From NCBI GenBank assembly GCA_028290945.1, contig JAQGIV010000137.1:1-57168 (forward strand): a stretch of 57,168 nucleotides of DNA, given 5' to 3'. How positions within the stretch are numbered: position 1 is the stretch's first letter; every line of letters begins with the position of its first letter. Under the pieces are notes generated by a model. The model did not search any database, was not told where the DNA came from, and saw only the letters and a program-made list of their open reading frames with translations. Positions 16,825-26,210 of this stretch are shown here, piece by piece. Made by a program: the position numbers and the translations under genes. The DNA comes from Phenylobacterium sp. (lineage in GTDB: Bacteria; Pseudomonadota; Alphaproteobacteria; Caulobacterales; Caulobacteraceae).

Positions 16825-17112
16825 TCAGTGGGTCTTGCCGGTCCAGCGGCTGATCACCGAGGACTTGTGGCGAAGGGTGATGGCGCGGCCCGGATATTCG
16901 CGGGTGGCGGCGAAATAGGCGGCGTAGCCGATGGCCGGACTGACGCTGACCGCCACCAGCAGCTCGACGAACTTGCCGGCCTCGTCCCAGACCTCGACCT
17001 TGTACGGCAAATCCTCGCCGTCCTGCGGGAACTCGCCCAACGGCGAAGGCGTTTTCGGGGTTTCGTCGGGCGGCTCGCCGGGGGGATGGAGCTGATGCAC
17101 GCCAAAATTCAT
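16825..17112 (-). CDS. Hypothetical protein, first member of a tandem paralogue pair
   Basis: The product is about 95 residues. The first 35 are Pro-rich and probably disordered; the rest is a small domain with LPYKVEVWDEAGKFVELLVA and a C-terminal ITLRHKSSVISRW. GGGAGGGA just before the ATG at 17112 makes this the likely start rather than 17157. It shares its domain with the downstream gene. No signal, membrane segment or catalytic motif is visible. It is divergent from the triple-PAS kinase. Confidence 0.75.
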   Translation of the reverse strand: MNFGVHQLHPPGEPPDETPKTPSPLGEFPQDGEDLPYKVEVWDEAGKFVELLVAVSVSPAIGYAAYFAATREYPGRAITLRHKSSVISRWTGKTH

Positions 17113-17253
17113 GGGTCCCTCCCCAACGCGACCGCGATCATCCTTCCCACACGCCATGCGCGTGTCAATTCCCGCATCGGACGTTGCGCCGAAAACCTCA
17201 AAGGCTAGGGTGGCTTATGAGTAGGCCGGGAGCTTTATTGGCGGCGCTTGCGG

Positions 17254-19617
17254 ATGGATGAATCCTCCCATCACGACCGGTCTCTGCATTTCCTGGTGGA
17301 GTCCGCGACCGACTACGCGATCTACATGCTGGACCTCGATGGCCGGGTGATGACCTGGAACGAGGGCGCGCAACGGCTGAAGGGCTATTCGCGCGATGAG
17401 ATCCAGGGCGAGGCCTTCGAGCGCTTCTTCACCCTGGAGGACCGCCGCGCCGGCACGCCGCAGCGGCTGCTGGAGACCGCCCGCGCGGAAGGCCGCGTTG
17501 AGAGCCAGGGCTGGCGGATCCGCAAGGACGGCAGCCGGTTCTGGGCGTTGGCCACCCTGCACACGGTGCGTGACGACGCCGGCGAACTGATCGGCTTCGC
17601 CAAGATCACCCGCGACATGAGCGCCGACCGCGCGGCGCAGATCGCGCTGTCCGAGAGCGAGCAGCGCTTCCGCCTGCTGGTCGAGGGGGTGATCGACTAC
17701 GCGATCTACATGATCGACGTGAACGGGGCGATCACCAACTGGAACAAGGGCGCCGAGCGGATCAAGGGCTTCCGCGCCGGCGAGGTGATCGGGCGCCACT
17801 TCAGCATGTTCTACACCCACGAGGACCGCCAGGCGGGCCTGCCGGCCAGGGCGCTGACCACGGCGATGGAGGAGGGGCGCTTCGAGTCCGAAGGCTGGCG
17901 GGTGCGCAAGGACGGCACGCGCTTCTGGGCCTCGGCGGTGATCGACCCGATCTACGACGACCACGGCGTGCACATCGGCTACGCCAAGATCACCCGCGAC
18001 ATCAGCGAGCGCAAGGCCGCCGAGGACGCGCTGGCCGAGAGCGAGCGGCAGTTCCGGCTGCTGGTCTCCGGCGTCGTCGACTACGCGCTCTACATGCTCG
18101 ACCCGAACGGCATCATCACCAGCTGGAACGCCGGCGCCGAGCACATCAAGGGCTATGCGGCCGAGGAGGTGATCGGCCAGCATTTCTCGCGCTTCTACAC
18201 CGAGGCCGATCGGGCCGCCGGATCGCCCATGCGGGCGCTGCAGACCGCCGCCGAGACCGGCCACTACGAAGCCGAGGGCTGGCGGGTGCGCAAGGACGGC
18301 TCCTTGCTGTGGGCCAGCGTGGTGCTGGACGCCATCCGTGACGAGGACGGCCGCCTCATCGGCTACGCCAAGATCACCCGCGACATCACCGACAAGCGCA
18401 ACGCCCAGCTCGAGCTGCAGCGGGCGCACGACCAGCTGTCGCAGGCGCAGAAGATGGAGGCGCTGGGCCAGCTGACCGGCGGGGTGGCGCACGACTTCAA
18501 CAACCTGCTGATGGTGGTCAGCGGCCAGGCGCAGCTGCTGCGCCGGAAGCTGGCGGACGATGCGCGGGCGATGCGGGCGCTGGACGCCATCGAGACCGCC
18601 GCCCGGCGTGGCGAGGACCTCACCCGGCACCTGCTGTCGTTCGCCAGGCGCCAGCGGCTGCGGCCGGTCTCGGTGGCGCTGACCGAGCGGGTCCGCGGCC
18701 TGCGGGAGCTGCTGTCGACGAGCCTGCCGGCGGGCGTGCAGCTGATCGTCGACCTGCCGAAGAAGCTGTGGCCGGTGCAGGCCGATGTCGGCGAGCTGGA
18801 GCTCGCCCTGCTGAACCTGACGGTGAACGCCCGCGACGCCATGCCGAGCGGCGGGACCCTGACCATCGCCGCGGAGAACCTGACCCTGAAGCCGGGCCCG
18901 GCCGGCGACCTGGACGGCGACTTCGTGGCCCTGACGGTCTCCGACAGCGGCATCGGCATCCCGGCCGATATCCTGCCGCGGGTGTTCGATCCGTTCTTCA
19001 CCACCAAGGACGTCAGCAAGGGCACGGGGCTCGGCCTGAGCCAGGTCTATGGCTTCGCCCAGCAGTCCGGCGGACGGGTGGCGGTGACCAGCGAGCTCGG
19101 CCAGGGGGCGAGCTTCACCCTCTACCTGCCGCGCGCCCAGGTCGCCCCCAAGGCCGACGTGATCGCGCCTCTGGCCGAGGCGGCGTCGGGGGCCAGCATC
19201 CTGGTCGTCGAGGACAATCCTGAGGTCGCCGAGGTGGCGGCCGGCATGTTGGAGCAGCTCGGCCACAAGGTGCAGGTGGTGACCAACGCCGCGGCCGCCA
19301 TGACCGCGGTGCGCGAGCGCGAGCCGCCGGACCTGGTGTTCAGCGACATCGTCATGGCCGGCGAGATGGACGGGGTGGCGCTGGCCAGGCGCCTGCGCGC
19401 CGAGGCGCCGGGGCTGCCGGTGCTGCTGGCCACCGGCTACAGCCAGGCGGCCGAGCGGATCGGCGACGAGTTCCCGATCCTGCGCAAGCCCTACACGATG
19501 AACGACCTCAGCCAGGCGTTGACCGCGGTGCTGGCCAGGAACCGCGCGGACGGCAAGCTGGTGCGCATCGACACCGCCCGGCGGGCGCGGGCGAGCCGCG
19601 CGGCGGACCGCAGCTAG
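17254..19617 (+). CDS. Hybrid sensor histidine kinase with three near-repeat PAS domains and a receiver
   Basis: A cytosolic protein of about 787 residues. Three PAS domains at about 10-130, 135-260 and 263-385 are clear repeats: each starts DYAxYMxD, contains a W-N-x-GA motif and ends in an I-G-x-AKITRD stretch. A HisKA with the phosphoacceptor H413 in GGVAHDFNN and a HATPase ([27 protein letters not shown]) follow. A C-terminal receiver at about 650-765 has D698 in LVFSDIVM and RKPYTM. The repeats resemble PAS_9/PAS_4-type domains that may bind a cofactor or small molecule. The receiver suggests a phosphorelay. The ATG at 17254 is preferred to TTG 17248. Its stop overlaps the Nudix gene by 4 bp. 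Confidence 0.9.
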   Translation: MDESSHHDRSLHFLVESATDYAIYMLDLDGRVMTWNEGAQRLKGYSRDEIQGEAFERFFTLEDRRAGTPQRLLETARAEGRVESQGWRIRKDGSRFWALATLHTVRDDAGELIGFAKITRDMSADRAAQIALSESEQRFRLLVEGVIDYAIYMIDVNGAITNWNKGAERIKGFRAGEVIGRHFSMFYTHEDRQAGLPARALTTAMEEGRFESEGWRVRKDGTRFWASAVIDPIYDDHGVHIGYAKITRDISERKAAEDALAESERQFRLLVSGVVDYALYMLDPNGIITSWNAGAEHIKGYAAEEVIGQHFSRFYTEADRAAGSPMRALQTAAETGHYEAEGWRVRKDGSLLWASVVLDAIRDEDGRLIGYAKITRDITDKRNAQLELQRAHDQLSQAQKMEALGQLTGGVAHDFNNLLMVVSGQAQLLRRKLADDARAMRALDAIETAARRGEDLTRHLLSFARRQRLRPVSVALTERVRGLRELLSTSLPAGVQLIVDLPKKLWPVQADVGELELALLNLTVNARDAMPSGGTLTIAAENLTLKPGPAGDLDGDFVALTVSDSGIGIPADILPRVFDPFFTTKDVSKGTGLGLSQVYGFAQQSGGRVAVTSELGQGASFTLYLPRAQVAPKADVIAPLAEAASGASILVVEDNPEVAEVAAGMLEQLGHKVQVVTNAAAAMTAVREREPPDLVFSDIVMAGEMDGVALARRLRAEAPGLPVLLATGYSQAAERIGDEFPILRKPYTMNDLSQALTAVLARNRADGKLVRIDTARRARASRAADRS

Positions 19618-20036
19618 GGCGCGAACGCTGCGAGCAGGGCCTGGAGCTCGGGTTCGTCGACCAGGGTCGCGGCCTTGGCGACGGTGGTCCAGAGCTTCTC
19701 GCGCAACGCCTTCTCCGGCCAGTCCTCGTGCTCGTACACGACCTCCAGGGCATAGACGGCGACCCTCACGCGCTGCACGCGGCCGCTCTTGAGCTGCTTC
19801 TGGTAGCGATAGTGGCCGAGCACGGCCTCGAGGACGACGCCGGCGACGCCGGTCTCCTCCAGGGCCTCGCGGGCCGCGGCGAAGGCGCCCGGTTCGCCCT
19901 TCTTGCCCCAGCCCTTGGGGATCACCCAGCGGCGGGTTTCGCGCGAGGTGATCAGCAGCACCTCCACGCCCGTCCCGGCGCGCCGCCAGGGCAGGGCGGC
20001 GAACTGCAGGCGGGGGCCTCGACGCGCCTTGGCCAT
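19614..20036 (-). CDS. Nudix hydrolase, diphosphoinositol/polyphosphate hydrolase-like
   Basis: A Nudix protein of about 140 residues. The Nudix box runs from GKKGEPGAFAAAREALEETG and fits Gx5Ex7REUxEExGU. The flanking RRWVIPKGWG and the HYRYQKQLKSGR, EDWPEKALREKLW stretches are typical of the DIPP-like group, which hydrolyses inositol pyrophosphates, diadenosine polyphosphates or inorganic polyphosphate. No signal peptide is present, so it acts in the cytosol. The second Met (20036) is the better start. A consensus-like Pho box lies 43 bp upstream, suggesting the gene belongs to the phosphate regulon and mobilises phosphate from a stored polyphosphate. Convergent with the kinase gene with a 4-bp overlap. 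Confidence 0.88.
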   Translation of the reverse strand: MAKARRGPRLQFAALPWRRAGTGVEVLLITSRETRRWVIPKGWGKKGEPGAFAAAREALEETGVAGVVLEAVLGHYRYQKQLKSGRVQRVRVAVYALEVVYEHEDWPEKALREKLWTTVAKAATLVDEPELQALLAAFAP

Positions 20037-20078
20037 GGTCAGCCGCACCAGCTCAGCATAGGGTCCCCGGGCCGAATC

Positions 20079-20096
20079 TTGACAGTTCTGTGACAG
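20079..20096 (-). promoter_or_regulatory. Pho box of the Nudix gene
   Basis: On the minus strand the sequence is CTGTCACAGAACTGTCAA: two TGTCA repeats starting 11 bp apart. A -10-like TATGCT follows about 18 nt downstream (plus 20055-20060), and the Nudix start is at 20036. This is among the best Pho boxes in the window. It could instead lie too far from the promoter to activate; the gap to the TATGCT is longer than the classical spacing. Confidence 0.7.
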
Positions 20097-20148
20097 GCAG
20101 GCGTAGGGCGCGTCCGTCCGCCTGTAAACCGCCTTTGAGGCCGCATGT

Positions 20149-21867
20149 TCAGGCCGACTTGCCGGCCGGGCGCAGGCGCGTGGGGCGCAGCGCCCCGGAG
20201 GCCTGCAGCAGCGGGTAGGCGGCGCCTTCCACCAGGTGGGAATTGATGCGCTTGAGGTCGCGCAGCGCGTCGAGGTGGAGCGAGCTGGTCTCCACCGTGT
20301 CCGATCGGCCCGACTGCAGGCGGCGGAAGTGGGCGGCGACGGCCTCGGCCTCGATGCCCCGGAAGGCCTCCTTCTCGACGGCCAGCAGGCGCGCGGCGCC
20401 GACGTCGCCGGAGACGAACAGGGCGGCGGCTGTGCGCAGGTTGGCGCTGAGCCGGTCGACCAGGGCGATGATCTCGGCTTCGCCCTCGGCCGAGAAGCTG
20501 ACGCCGCGCTTGAGCTTGCGGGCGGCGACGGAGAGCAGGTTGCGGTCCATCAGGTCGCCGGCGTGCTCCAGGTTGGTGGCGAAGGTCAGCACCTGGGCCA
20601 GGCGCTCGGAATCCCGGGGCGTCAGGGTCTCCGGCGGGATGGACAGCAGGTAGGCCTTGATGGCGGCGTTCAGCTTGTCGAGCACGTCGTCGAGGCTGTG
20701 CAGCGCCTCGATGCGGGCGCGGGAGGCGGCGCTGAGCGCCTGGCGCAATCCGCTGAGCATCTCGGCCACCACGTCGGCCATGCGCAGCGTTTCGCGGGCG
20801 GCGAGGCCCAGCGCGATGGCCGGCGTCTCGCGGGCCTGCGGGTCGAGGTGCAGCGGCGCGCCGGGATCGGCGACCTCCGGCTTGGGCAGGAAGCGCTCCA
20901 GGGCGCGGGCGAACGGCCCCACGAACGGCAGGAAGACGACGGCGATGGCGAGGTTGAACAGAGTGTGGAAGTCGGCGAGCGCGCGGGCCGGCGTCGGCCC
21001 CAGGCGCGGGGCGATCTGGGCCAGCTGGGTGAAGGCGAGGCCGACCACCGCCAGGCCGGCGAGGCGCGTGACCAGGTTGCCGAGCGGCAGCCTGCGGCCG
21101 GCCGGATCGCGGGCGCCGGCGCCCTCCAGCAGCGGATTGATCGCCGAGCCGAGGTTGGCGCCCAGCACCAGGGCCAGGCCGGTCTCGATGGGCACCACGT
21201 CCTTGGCGACCAGCGACATGGCCAGCAGCACGGTGACCACGCTGGAATGCGCCGCCCAGGTGAGCAGGGCGGCCAGCACCACGGCGGCGGGCGTATAGGC
21301 GCCGATCTGGGCCAGCAGGGCGTGCGCTCGCGGATCGGCGACCACCGGCTCCAGCAGCGCCAGGAACTGGTGCAGGGCGGTGAGCACGAGGCCAAGGCCG
21401 ATCAGCACCCGGCCGAAGTCGTGCGGCGCGTCCTCCGCCCGGCGGAACAGGAAGACCCCGGCCAGCACCAGCAGCGGGGCCAGCGCCACGATGTCGAACG
21501 ACAGCGCCTGGACCACCAGGGTGGTGCCGACATTGGCGCCCAGCATCACCGCCAGCGCCGCGGCGAGCTCGACCAGGCCGCCGGCCGAGAAGGCGGCCAG
21601 CATCAAGGCCGTCGCGGTGGAGCTCTGCAGGGCGACGGTGACCGCAACGCCGGCGCCGAACGCCGTCGGGCGATGGCGGGTGGCCTTGGCCAGGAAGGCG
21701 CGGAGCTTGGGCCCGAAGGTGCGCTGCACCCCGGTCTCGACCATGTGCACGCCCCACAACAGCAGGGCGGCGAAACCGGCGAGGTCGAGGATGACGAGCG
21801 GCAGTTGGATCGCTTGAGCCCCTCCAGCGGCCCCGCGATTAGAGGCTGCGTCGCGCGGGCTTCGCAA
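20149..21867 (-). CDS. Na/Pi cotransporter (NptA type) with C-terminal PhoU-like domain
   Basis: About 550-570 residues. The N-terminal 330 form the repeated membrane domain of the NptA/SLC34-like family, with the QSST motif in VTVALQSSTATALML and its counterpart HSSVVTVLL, and GANVGTT and GANLGSA as the paired loops. The C-terminal 200 are a helical PhoU-like domain (ATNLEHAGDLMDRNLL). These proteins move phosphate with sodium, in or out, and the PhoU tail may regulate the flow. With Pst this gives the cell a low-affinity route. The start is uncertain: the full frame uses TTG at 21867, but a shorter start near the first membrane segment, close to GGAGGGG at about 21820, is likely. Confidence 0.88.
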   Translation of the reverse strand: MRSPRDAASNRGAAGGAQAIQLPLVILDLAGFAALLLWGVHMVETGVQRTFGPKLRAFLAKATRHRPTAFGAGVAVTVALQSSTATALMLAAFSAGGLVELAAALAVMLGANVGTTLVVQALSFDIVALAPLLVLAGVFLFRRAEDAPHDFGRVLIGLGLVLTALHQFLALLEPVVADPRAHALLAQIGAYTPAAVVLAALLTWAAHSSVVTVLLAMSLVAKDVVPIETGLALVLGANLGSAINPLLEGAGARDPAGRRLPLGNLVTRLAGLAVVGLAFTQLAQIAPRLGPTPARALADFHTLFNLAIAVVFLPFVGPFARALERFLPKPEVADPGAPLHLDPQARETPAIALGLAARETLRMADVVAEMLSGLRQALSAASRARIEALHSLDDVLDKLNAAIKAYLLSIPPETLTPRDSERLAQVLTFATNLEHAGDLMDRNLLSVAARKLKRGVSFSAEGEAEIIALVDRLSANLRTAAALFVSGDVGAARLLAVEKEAFRGIEAEAVAAHFRRLQSGRSDTVETSSLHLDALRDLKRINSHLVEGAAYPLLQASGALRPTRLRPAGKSA

Positions 21868-22032
21868 GGGGCAGGGGTGTCGGTGAGGAGGGGGACCGGC
21901 CCAGTCGCTGGAGAGAGGGGCTCGTCGTGTCGCTGGGCCGGTCCGTTCGCGGAACCGGATATTGGCGATCGGAGCCGCGAACAGGCCACCAACCGGCGGC
22001 CGCTCTGTCGGGTTCCAGACGTTAGCCTATGA

Positions 22033-23928
22033 TCAGAGCGCCAGCCGGCCGCCGCCGGCGATCCAGCTGTCGACCACCGCGCCCAGCACGGTCAGCGGCA
22101 CGGCGCCGGTCTCGACCACCAGGTCGTCGAAGCCCTTGACGTCGAAGCGCGACCCGAGCGCGGCCTTGGCCTTGTCGCGCAGGCGGTTGATCTCGGTGTG
22201 GCCGACCTTGTAGCCACAGGCTTGACCGGGGGTTCCACAGTAGCGGTCGATCTCGCTGGTCATGGCGTTCTGCGTGCGGCCGGTGGCGTCCATGGCCCAC
22301 TTCACCGCCTGTTCGCGGGTCCAGCGCTTGGCGTGCAGGCCGGTGTCGACCACCAGGCGCACGGCGCGGAACTTCTGGGCCTGCAGATAGCCCAGCCGAC
22401 CCGCCCAGTCGGCGTCGTACATGCCGATCTCGTCGCCGAGCTGTTCGGCGTAGAGCGCCCAGCCCTCGACGTAGGCGTTGAAGCCGGAGATCAACAGGCG
22501 GATCAGCGGCGTCTTGCCGGATTCCGTGAGGTAGGCGCCCTGCCAGGCGTGGCCGGGGATGCCCTCGTGGTAGGTCAGGGTCGGCAGCGAGAACTTCGGC
22601 CAGTTCGCGGTGGTCTTGAGGTTGATGTAGTAGATCGACGGCCGCGAGCCGTCGATCGAGCCCGGGTTCATGTAGCCCTGGCCGGCGCCGTCCTGGATCT
22701 CCACCGGCACCCGCTTCACCTGGATCGGCGCCTTGAGCCGCAGGTTGAAGGCCTTGGGCAGGTTCGGCCGCACCGCGGCGATGACCCCGTTGAGGTAGGC
22801 GATGATCTGGGCGCGGCCGGCGTCGTTGTCCGGGAACAGGTACTTGGGGTCGCGGCCGAGCGCGGCCATGCGGTCGCCGACCGTGCCCTGGGTCAGGCCC
22901 TGGGCGCGCAGCAGGCCGTCCATGCGCGCCTCGATGGCGCGGTTCTGCTCCAGGCCCATCTGGTGGACCTGGTCGGCGGTGAGGTTGGTGGTGGTGCCGA
23001 CCTTCAGGAGCCAGGCGTAGTAGGCCTCGCCGTTGGGCAGCCGCCAGACGCCGGCGTCGTGGCCGGACTGGCCCTGGACGGCCTTCAGCGTGTCGAGCTG
23101 GCGGGCCAGCGCCGGATAGACCTCGTTCTCGACCATCCGGCGGGCGCGTTCGCCGTAGCCGCCGGGCAGCTTCTTCTGGGCCGCGCGGCGGGCCAGCGAC
23201 AGGGTCAGGCGGGCCCGGTCGGCCGGCACCTTGAGCAGGTCCTGCTGCTGGCCGATGGCGTTGGCCAGGATGAAGTCCGGCGGAACCACCCCCTTGCCGG
23301 CGTCGGCCAGGATCCGCTCGTCCTCGTGGGCCAGGGTGCGGGCCATCTCGTGCAGCCGCGAAAGGTAGGCGTCGGCGTCGTCGGCGGTCTCGACCTTGTG
23401 CTGGCTGTCGAGGAATTCCGGCAGGGCGGAATAGGCGCCCGACTGCTGGCTGACCACATAGGGCCCGGCGGTCTCGCTCATGGCGTCGAGCAGGGTGTTG
23501 GCGCCGTAGTCGAAGGCGACGGCGTCGACGCTGAGCTGCAGGGCGTAGGCGACGGTCGCCTTGTCGAGCCGCGCGCGCGGCGACAGGGCGGCGTCGGGGA
23601 AGGCCTGCAGGGCGCCGAGCGCGCCGGCGCAGAAGCCGCGATCCTGGGCCTGGGCGCTGGGGGAGCTGTCGGTCAGCACATATTTCAGGCCCTCGCGCCG
23701 GCCCTTGTCGAGGCCGTAGCTGGTGGCGGTCTCCGGCCAGCGGTCGAGCAGGGTCTCGGCCAGCGAGTCCAGGTGGGCGGCGAGCGCGCCGTCGGGGCCG
23801 GAGGGCGCCGCCATGGGCGGCGCGGCGGCGTGATGGGCGGCGGGCTTGGGCGCCGCGGCGGCGAGGCCGGCGGCCGCGCCGGCGAGCAGCAGATGCCGCC
23901 GATCGAGCGTCTTGGGGTCGAGCTTCAT
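22033..23928 (-). CDS. DUF885 family putative metallopeptidase
   Basis: A 631-residue exported protein: RRHLLLAGAAAGLAAAA at the N-terminus is a twin-arginine-like signal (RR followed by a short hydrophobic stretch), then a Pro/Ala-rich linker. The zinc-binding motif in YHEGIPGHAWQ (HEGxPGH, an HExxH variant) and a downstream E in NAYVEGWALYAE are characteristic of DUF885. The family is predicted to be zinc peptidases; some act on dipeptides or cell-wall peptides. The substrate is not known. It is an isolated gene after the cotransporter, with no visible Pho box. The length is normal for the family. Confidence 0.85.
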   Translation of the reverse strand: MKLDPKTLDRRHLLLAGAAAGLAAAAPKPAAHHAAAPPMAAPSGPDGALAAHLDSLAETLLDRWPETATSYGLDKGRREGLKYVLTDSSPSAQAQDRGFCAGALGALQAFPDAALSPRARLDKATVAYALQLSVDAVAFDYGANTLLDAMSETAGPYVVSQQSGAYSALPEFLDSQHKVETADDADAYLSRLHEMARTLAHEDERILADAGKGVVPPDFILANAIGQQQDLLKVPADRARLTLSLARRAAQKKLPGGYGERARRMVENEVYPALARQLDTLKAVQGQSGHDAGVWRLPNGEAYYAWLLKVGTTTNLTADQVHQMGLEQNRAIEARMDGLLRAQGLTQGTVGDRMAALGRDPKYLFPDNDAGRAQIIAYLNGVIAAVRPNLPKAFNLRLKAPIQVKRVPVEIQDGAGQGYMNPGSIDGSRPSIYYINLKTTANWPKFSLPTLTYHEGIPGHAWQGAYLTESGKTPLIRLLISGFNAYVEGWALYAEQLGDEIGMYDADWAGRLGYLQAQKFRAVRLVVDTGLHAKRWTREQAVKWAMDATGRTQNAMTSEIDRYCGTPGQACGYKVGHTEINRLRDKAKAALGSRFDVKGFDDLVVETGAVPLTVLGAVVDSWIAGGGRLAL

Positions 23929-24001
23929 GCCCGCGACCGTAGGGCGCGCCGGGCGCCGGCGGCAATACCGGCGTTACGAAACCCGGTGCGCAGCCGCGGC
24001 C

Positions 24002-25186
24002 TCAGGCCCCGAAGATCCAGCCGCTGGGCAGGGTCGAGGACTGCACGCCGACCAGGACCATCTGGTCGCCGTTTCCCAGGTCGATCACCGTGTCGGCGCC
24101 CACCTGCTTCACCGTCCAGGTGGTCCCCGGATCGAGCTGCACCCGGTCGCCCTCGGCGACGCTGAAGTCGGTCACCCGGTCGACGCCCGCGCCGTTGAAG
24201 GTGTGGAAGATGTCCGCGCCCGCGCCGCCGGTGACAGTGTCGTTGCCCTTGTCGCCGCTGAGCCAGTCATTGCCCGCGCCGCCGTTGAGCACATCGTCGC
24301 CCTGGCCGCCGCGGATGATCTCGGCGCCGGTCCCGCCGTTCAGGGTGTCGTTGCCGAGGTTGCCGTAGAGGATGTCGTCCGAGGCGTGGGAGGTGATCAG
24401 GTCGTTGCCCTGGCCGCCCACCAGCCAGTCGCCGCCGCCGGAGCCGCCGTCGATGACGTCGTCGCCCTTGTTGCCGTTGATGTCGTCGAAGCCCGAGCCG
24501 CCGAGCACCGAGTCATTGCCGTCGCCGCCGCGCAGGTAGTTGTTGCCCGGCCCGCCGTCGATGACGTCGTCGCCCTCGCGGCCGTCGATGGTGTCGTCGC
24601 CCGCGCCGCCCTTCAGGACATTGACGCGGAAGTCGCCCAGCAGGGTGTCGTTGAGCGCGGTGCCGACCAGGTTCTCGATGGAATCGAAGGTGTCCTTCCA
24701 GGTGCCCGCATAGAGGTCGGCCTGGATGGCGAAGCCGTACTCGGAGTAGTCGACCACATCGACCCCGTCGCCGCCCTTGAAGACGTCGTGGCCGTCGCCG
24801 GCCATCAGGATGTCGTCGCCGGTCCCGCCGATCAGGGTGTCGTCGCCGTGCCCCGCCTTCAGGAGGTCGTTGCCGCCGGCCCCGTCGATCAGGTCATTGC
24901 CGTCGCGGCCCTCGATATAGTTGTCCTGGGCGTCGCCGGTGATGGTGTCGCTGGCGAACGAGCCGCCGATCTTCTCGACGTTGATCAGCTGGTCGGTGGT
25001 CCCGTAGCCGTCCTTGGCCGTGCCGGCGCCGAGGTCGACCACGATGCCGGCCGGCGAGTTGGCGTAGTCGGCGGCCGTGCCGCCGCTGGTTCCCTCCAGG
25101 GTGTCGTTGCCCGCGAGGCCTTGCAGGATGTCGTTGGGCCCGCCGACCAGGTGGTCGTCGCCCGAAGTTCCGGTGATCAATGGCAT
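24002..25186 (-). CDS. RTX-type calcium-binding repeat protein (secreted)
   Basis: A protein of about 394 residues consisting largely of glycine/aspartate-rich nonapeptide repeats (GGxGxDxLx, e.g. GGAGNDLL, GGDGNDSVLGG, GGTGAEIIRGG). They would form a calcium-binding beta-roll. No N-terminal signal peptide is present. The C-terminal end (VTDFSVAEGDRVQL and the hydrophobic tail) resembles type I secretion substrates, which carry an uncleaved C-terminal signal. There is no enzymatic domain. AGGTG precedes the ATG at 25186. No ABC transporter or membrane-fusion protein is beside it, so the exporter must be elsewhere. Confidence 0.88.
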   Translation of the reverse strand: MPLITGTSGDDHLVGGPNDILQGLAGNDTLEGTSGGTAADYANSPAGIVVDLGAGTAKDGYGTTDQLINVEKIGGSFASDTITGDAQDNYIEGRDGNDLIDGAGGNDLLKAGHGDDTLIGGTGDDILMAGDGHDVFKGGDGVDVVDYSEYGFAIQADLYAGTWKDTFDSIENLVGTALNDTLLGDFRVNVLKGGAGDDTIDGREGDDVIDGGPGNNYLRGGDGNDSVLGGSGFDDINGNKGDDVIDGGSGGGDWLVGGQGNDLITSHASDDILYGNLGNDTLNGGTGAEIIRGGQGDDVLNGGAGNDWLSGDKGNDTVTGGAGADIFHTFNGAGVDRVTDFSVAEGDRVQLDPGTTWTVKQVGADTVIDLGNGDQMVLVGVQSSTLPSGWIFGA

Positions 25187-25302
25187 GTCAGCACCTATCG
25201 GAAGCACATGCCGCGGCGAGCTAGCGGAACGCCACGGCCGCGCTTCCAACCGAAAAAGCGGTGCAATGGTTCCAGTCGAGCTTGCGGATGCCGGGGCCGG
25301 CG

Positions 25303-26070
25303 TCAGATCAGGCCGAGCGCCTTGAAGCTGGCGACCCCGCCCGTGCCCACCACCAGGTGGTCGTGGACGGCGATGCGCAGCGCGCGGCCGGCCTCGATGA
25401 CCTGGCGGGTCATGTCGACGTCGGCCGAGGAAGGCGTGGGATCGCCCGAGGGGTGGTTGTGCACCAGGATCACGGCGCTGGACGACAGCTCCAGCGCCCG
25501 GCGCATCACCTCGCGCGGATAGACCGGGGCGTGGTCGACGGTGCCGCGGTTCATCACCTCGTCGGCGATCAGCTGGTTCTTCTTGTCGAGGAACAGCACG
25601 CGGAACTGCTCGCGCGCCTCATGGGCCAGGGCGGTCTTCACATAGGCCAGCAGGGCCGACCACGACGAGATCACCGGCCGCCTGGCCACCGCGCCGAGGG
25701 TGGCGCGCAGCGCCGCCTCGTGCACCAGCTTCAGGTCGAGGGCGGCCGCGGCGCCGACGCCGGCCACGCCCTTCAGCTCCGCCAGGCTGGCGCCCAGCAC
25801 GCCGGCCACCGAGCCGAAGCGGGCGAGCAGCTGCTTGGCGAGCGGCTTGACGTCGCCGCGCGGGATCGAGCGGAACAGCAAGAGCTCCAGGACCTCGTAG
25901 TCCGGCAGGGCCGGCAGCCCGCCGCCCTCGGCCCGCTCGCGCAGCCGGTCGCGGTGGCCCAGGTAGTGCGGCGCGGCGGCCTTCGCCTTGCCCACGGGGC
26001 CCTTGGCGGCAGGCTGGGCGGTCGCCCAAAGGTCGGGCTGGCCGGAAGCGTCCTCGACGGCGGTGTCCAT
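25303..26070 (-). CDS. radC: RadC family JAMM-domain protein
   Basis: About 255 residues. An N-terminal helix-hairpin-helix-like region (about 60-110, including [14 protein letters not shown]) is followed by the JAB/MPN metalloprotease-like domain. It carries the intact motif [16 protein letters not shown] and an upstream Glu region. The protein was once linked to DNA repair by the radC name, but its real activity is unsettled. The first 33 codons of the longer frame to 26175 are not family-like; ATG 26070 with GAGGA about 10 nt upstream is preferred. It is transcribed toward the RTX gene with 116 bp between. Confidence 0.93.
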   Translation of the reverse strand: MDTAVEDASGQPDLWATAQPAAKGPVGKAKAAAPHYLGHRDRLRERAEGGGLPALPDYEVLELLLFRSIPRGDVKPLAKQLLARFGSVAGVLGASLAELKGVAGVGAAAALDLKLVHEAALRATLGAVARRPVISSWSALLAYVKTALAHEAREQFRVLFLDKKNQLIADEVMNRGTVDHAPVYPREVMRRALELSSSAVILVHNHPSGDPTPSSADVDMTRQVIEAGRALRIAVHDHLVVGTGGVASFKALGLI

Positions 26071-26210
26071 CGCGCGAATGTTCCTCAATTGTTCGGGGTT
26101 GGCAAGCCCGGCCGCCGGCTCAACAAAGCTTGAGACCTTCGTTCGGCGAACCGGCGTATGGTCGAAGCTTGGCACGCGGGACAGCGTGCGTCGGGCGGGG
26201 AGGGTCCGGG

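Noticed and set aside
17215..19266. A 683-codon open frame antisense to the triple-PAS kinase
   Set aside because: Its apparent internal repeats mirror the PAS repeats on the other strand. It is a shadow frame.
24200..25050. Short periodic repeats that could suggest CRISPR or minisatellite DNA
   Set aside because: The period is the codons of RTX nonapeptides in frame; there are no uniform spacers and no cas genes.
23846..25522. A repetitive Val/Ala-rich open frame on the plus strand
   Set aside because: It is the complement of the RTX repeats; the periodicity comes from the nonapeptides.
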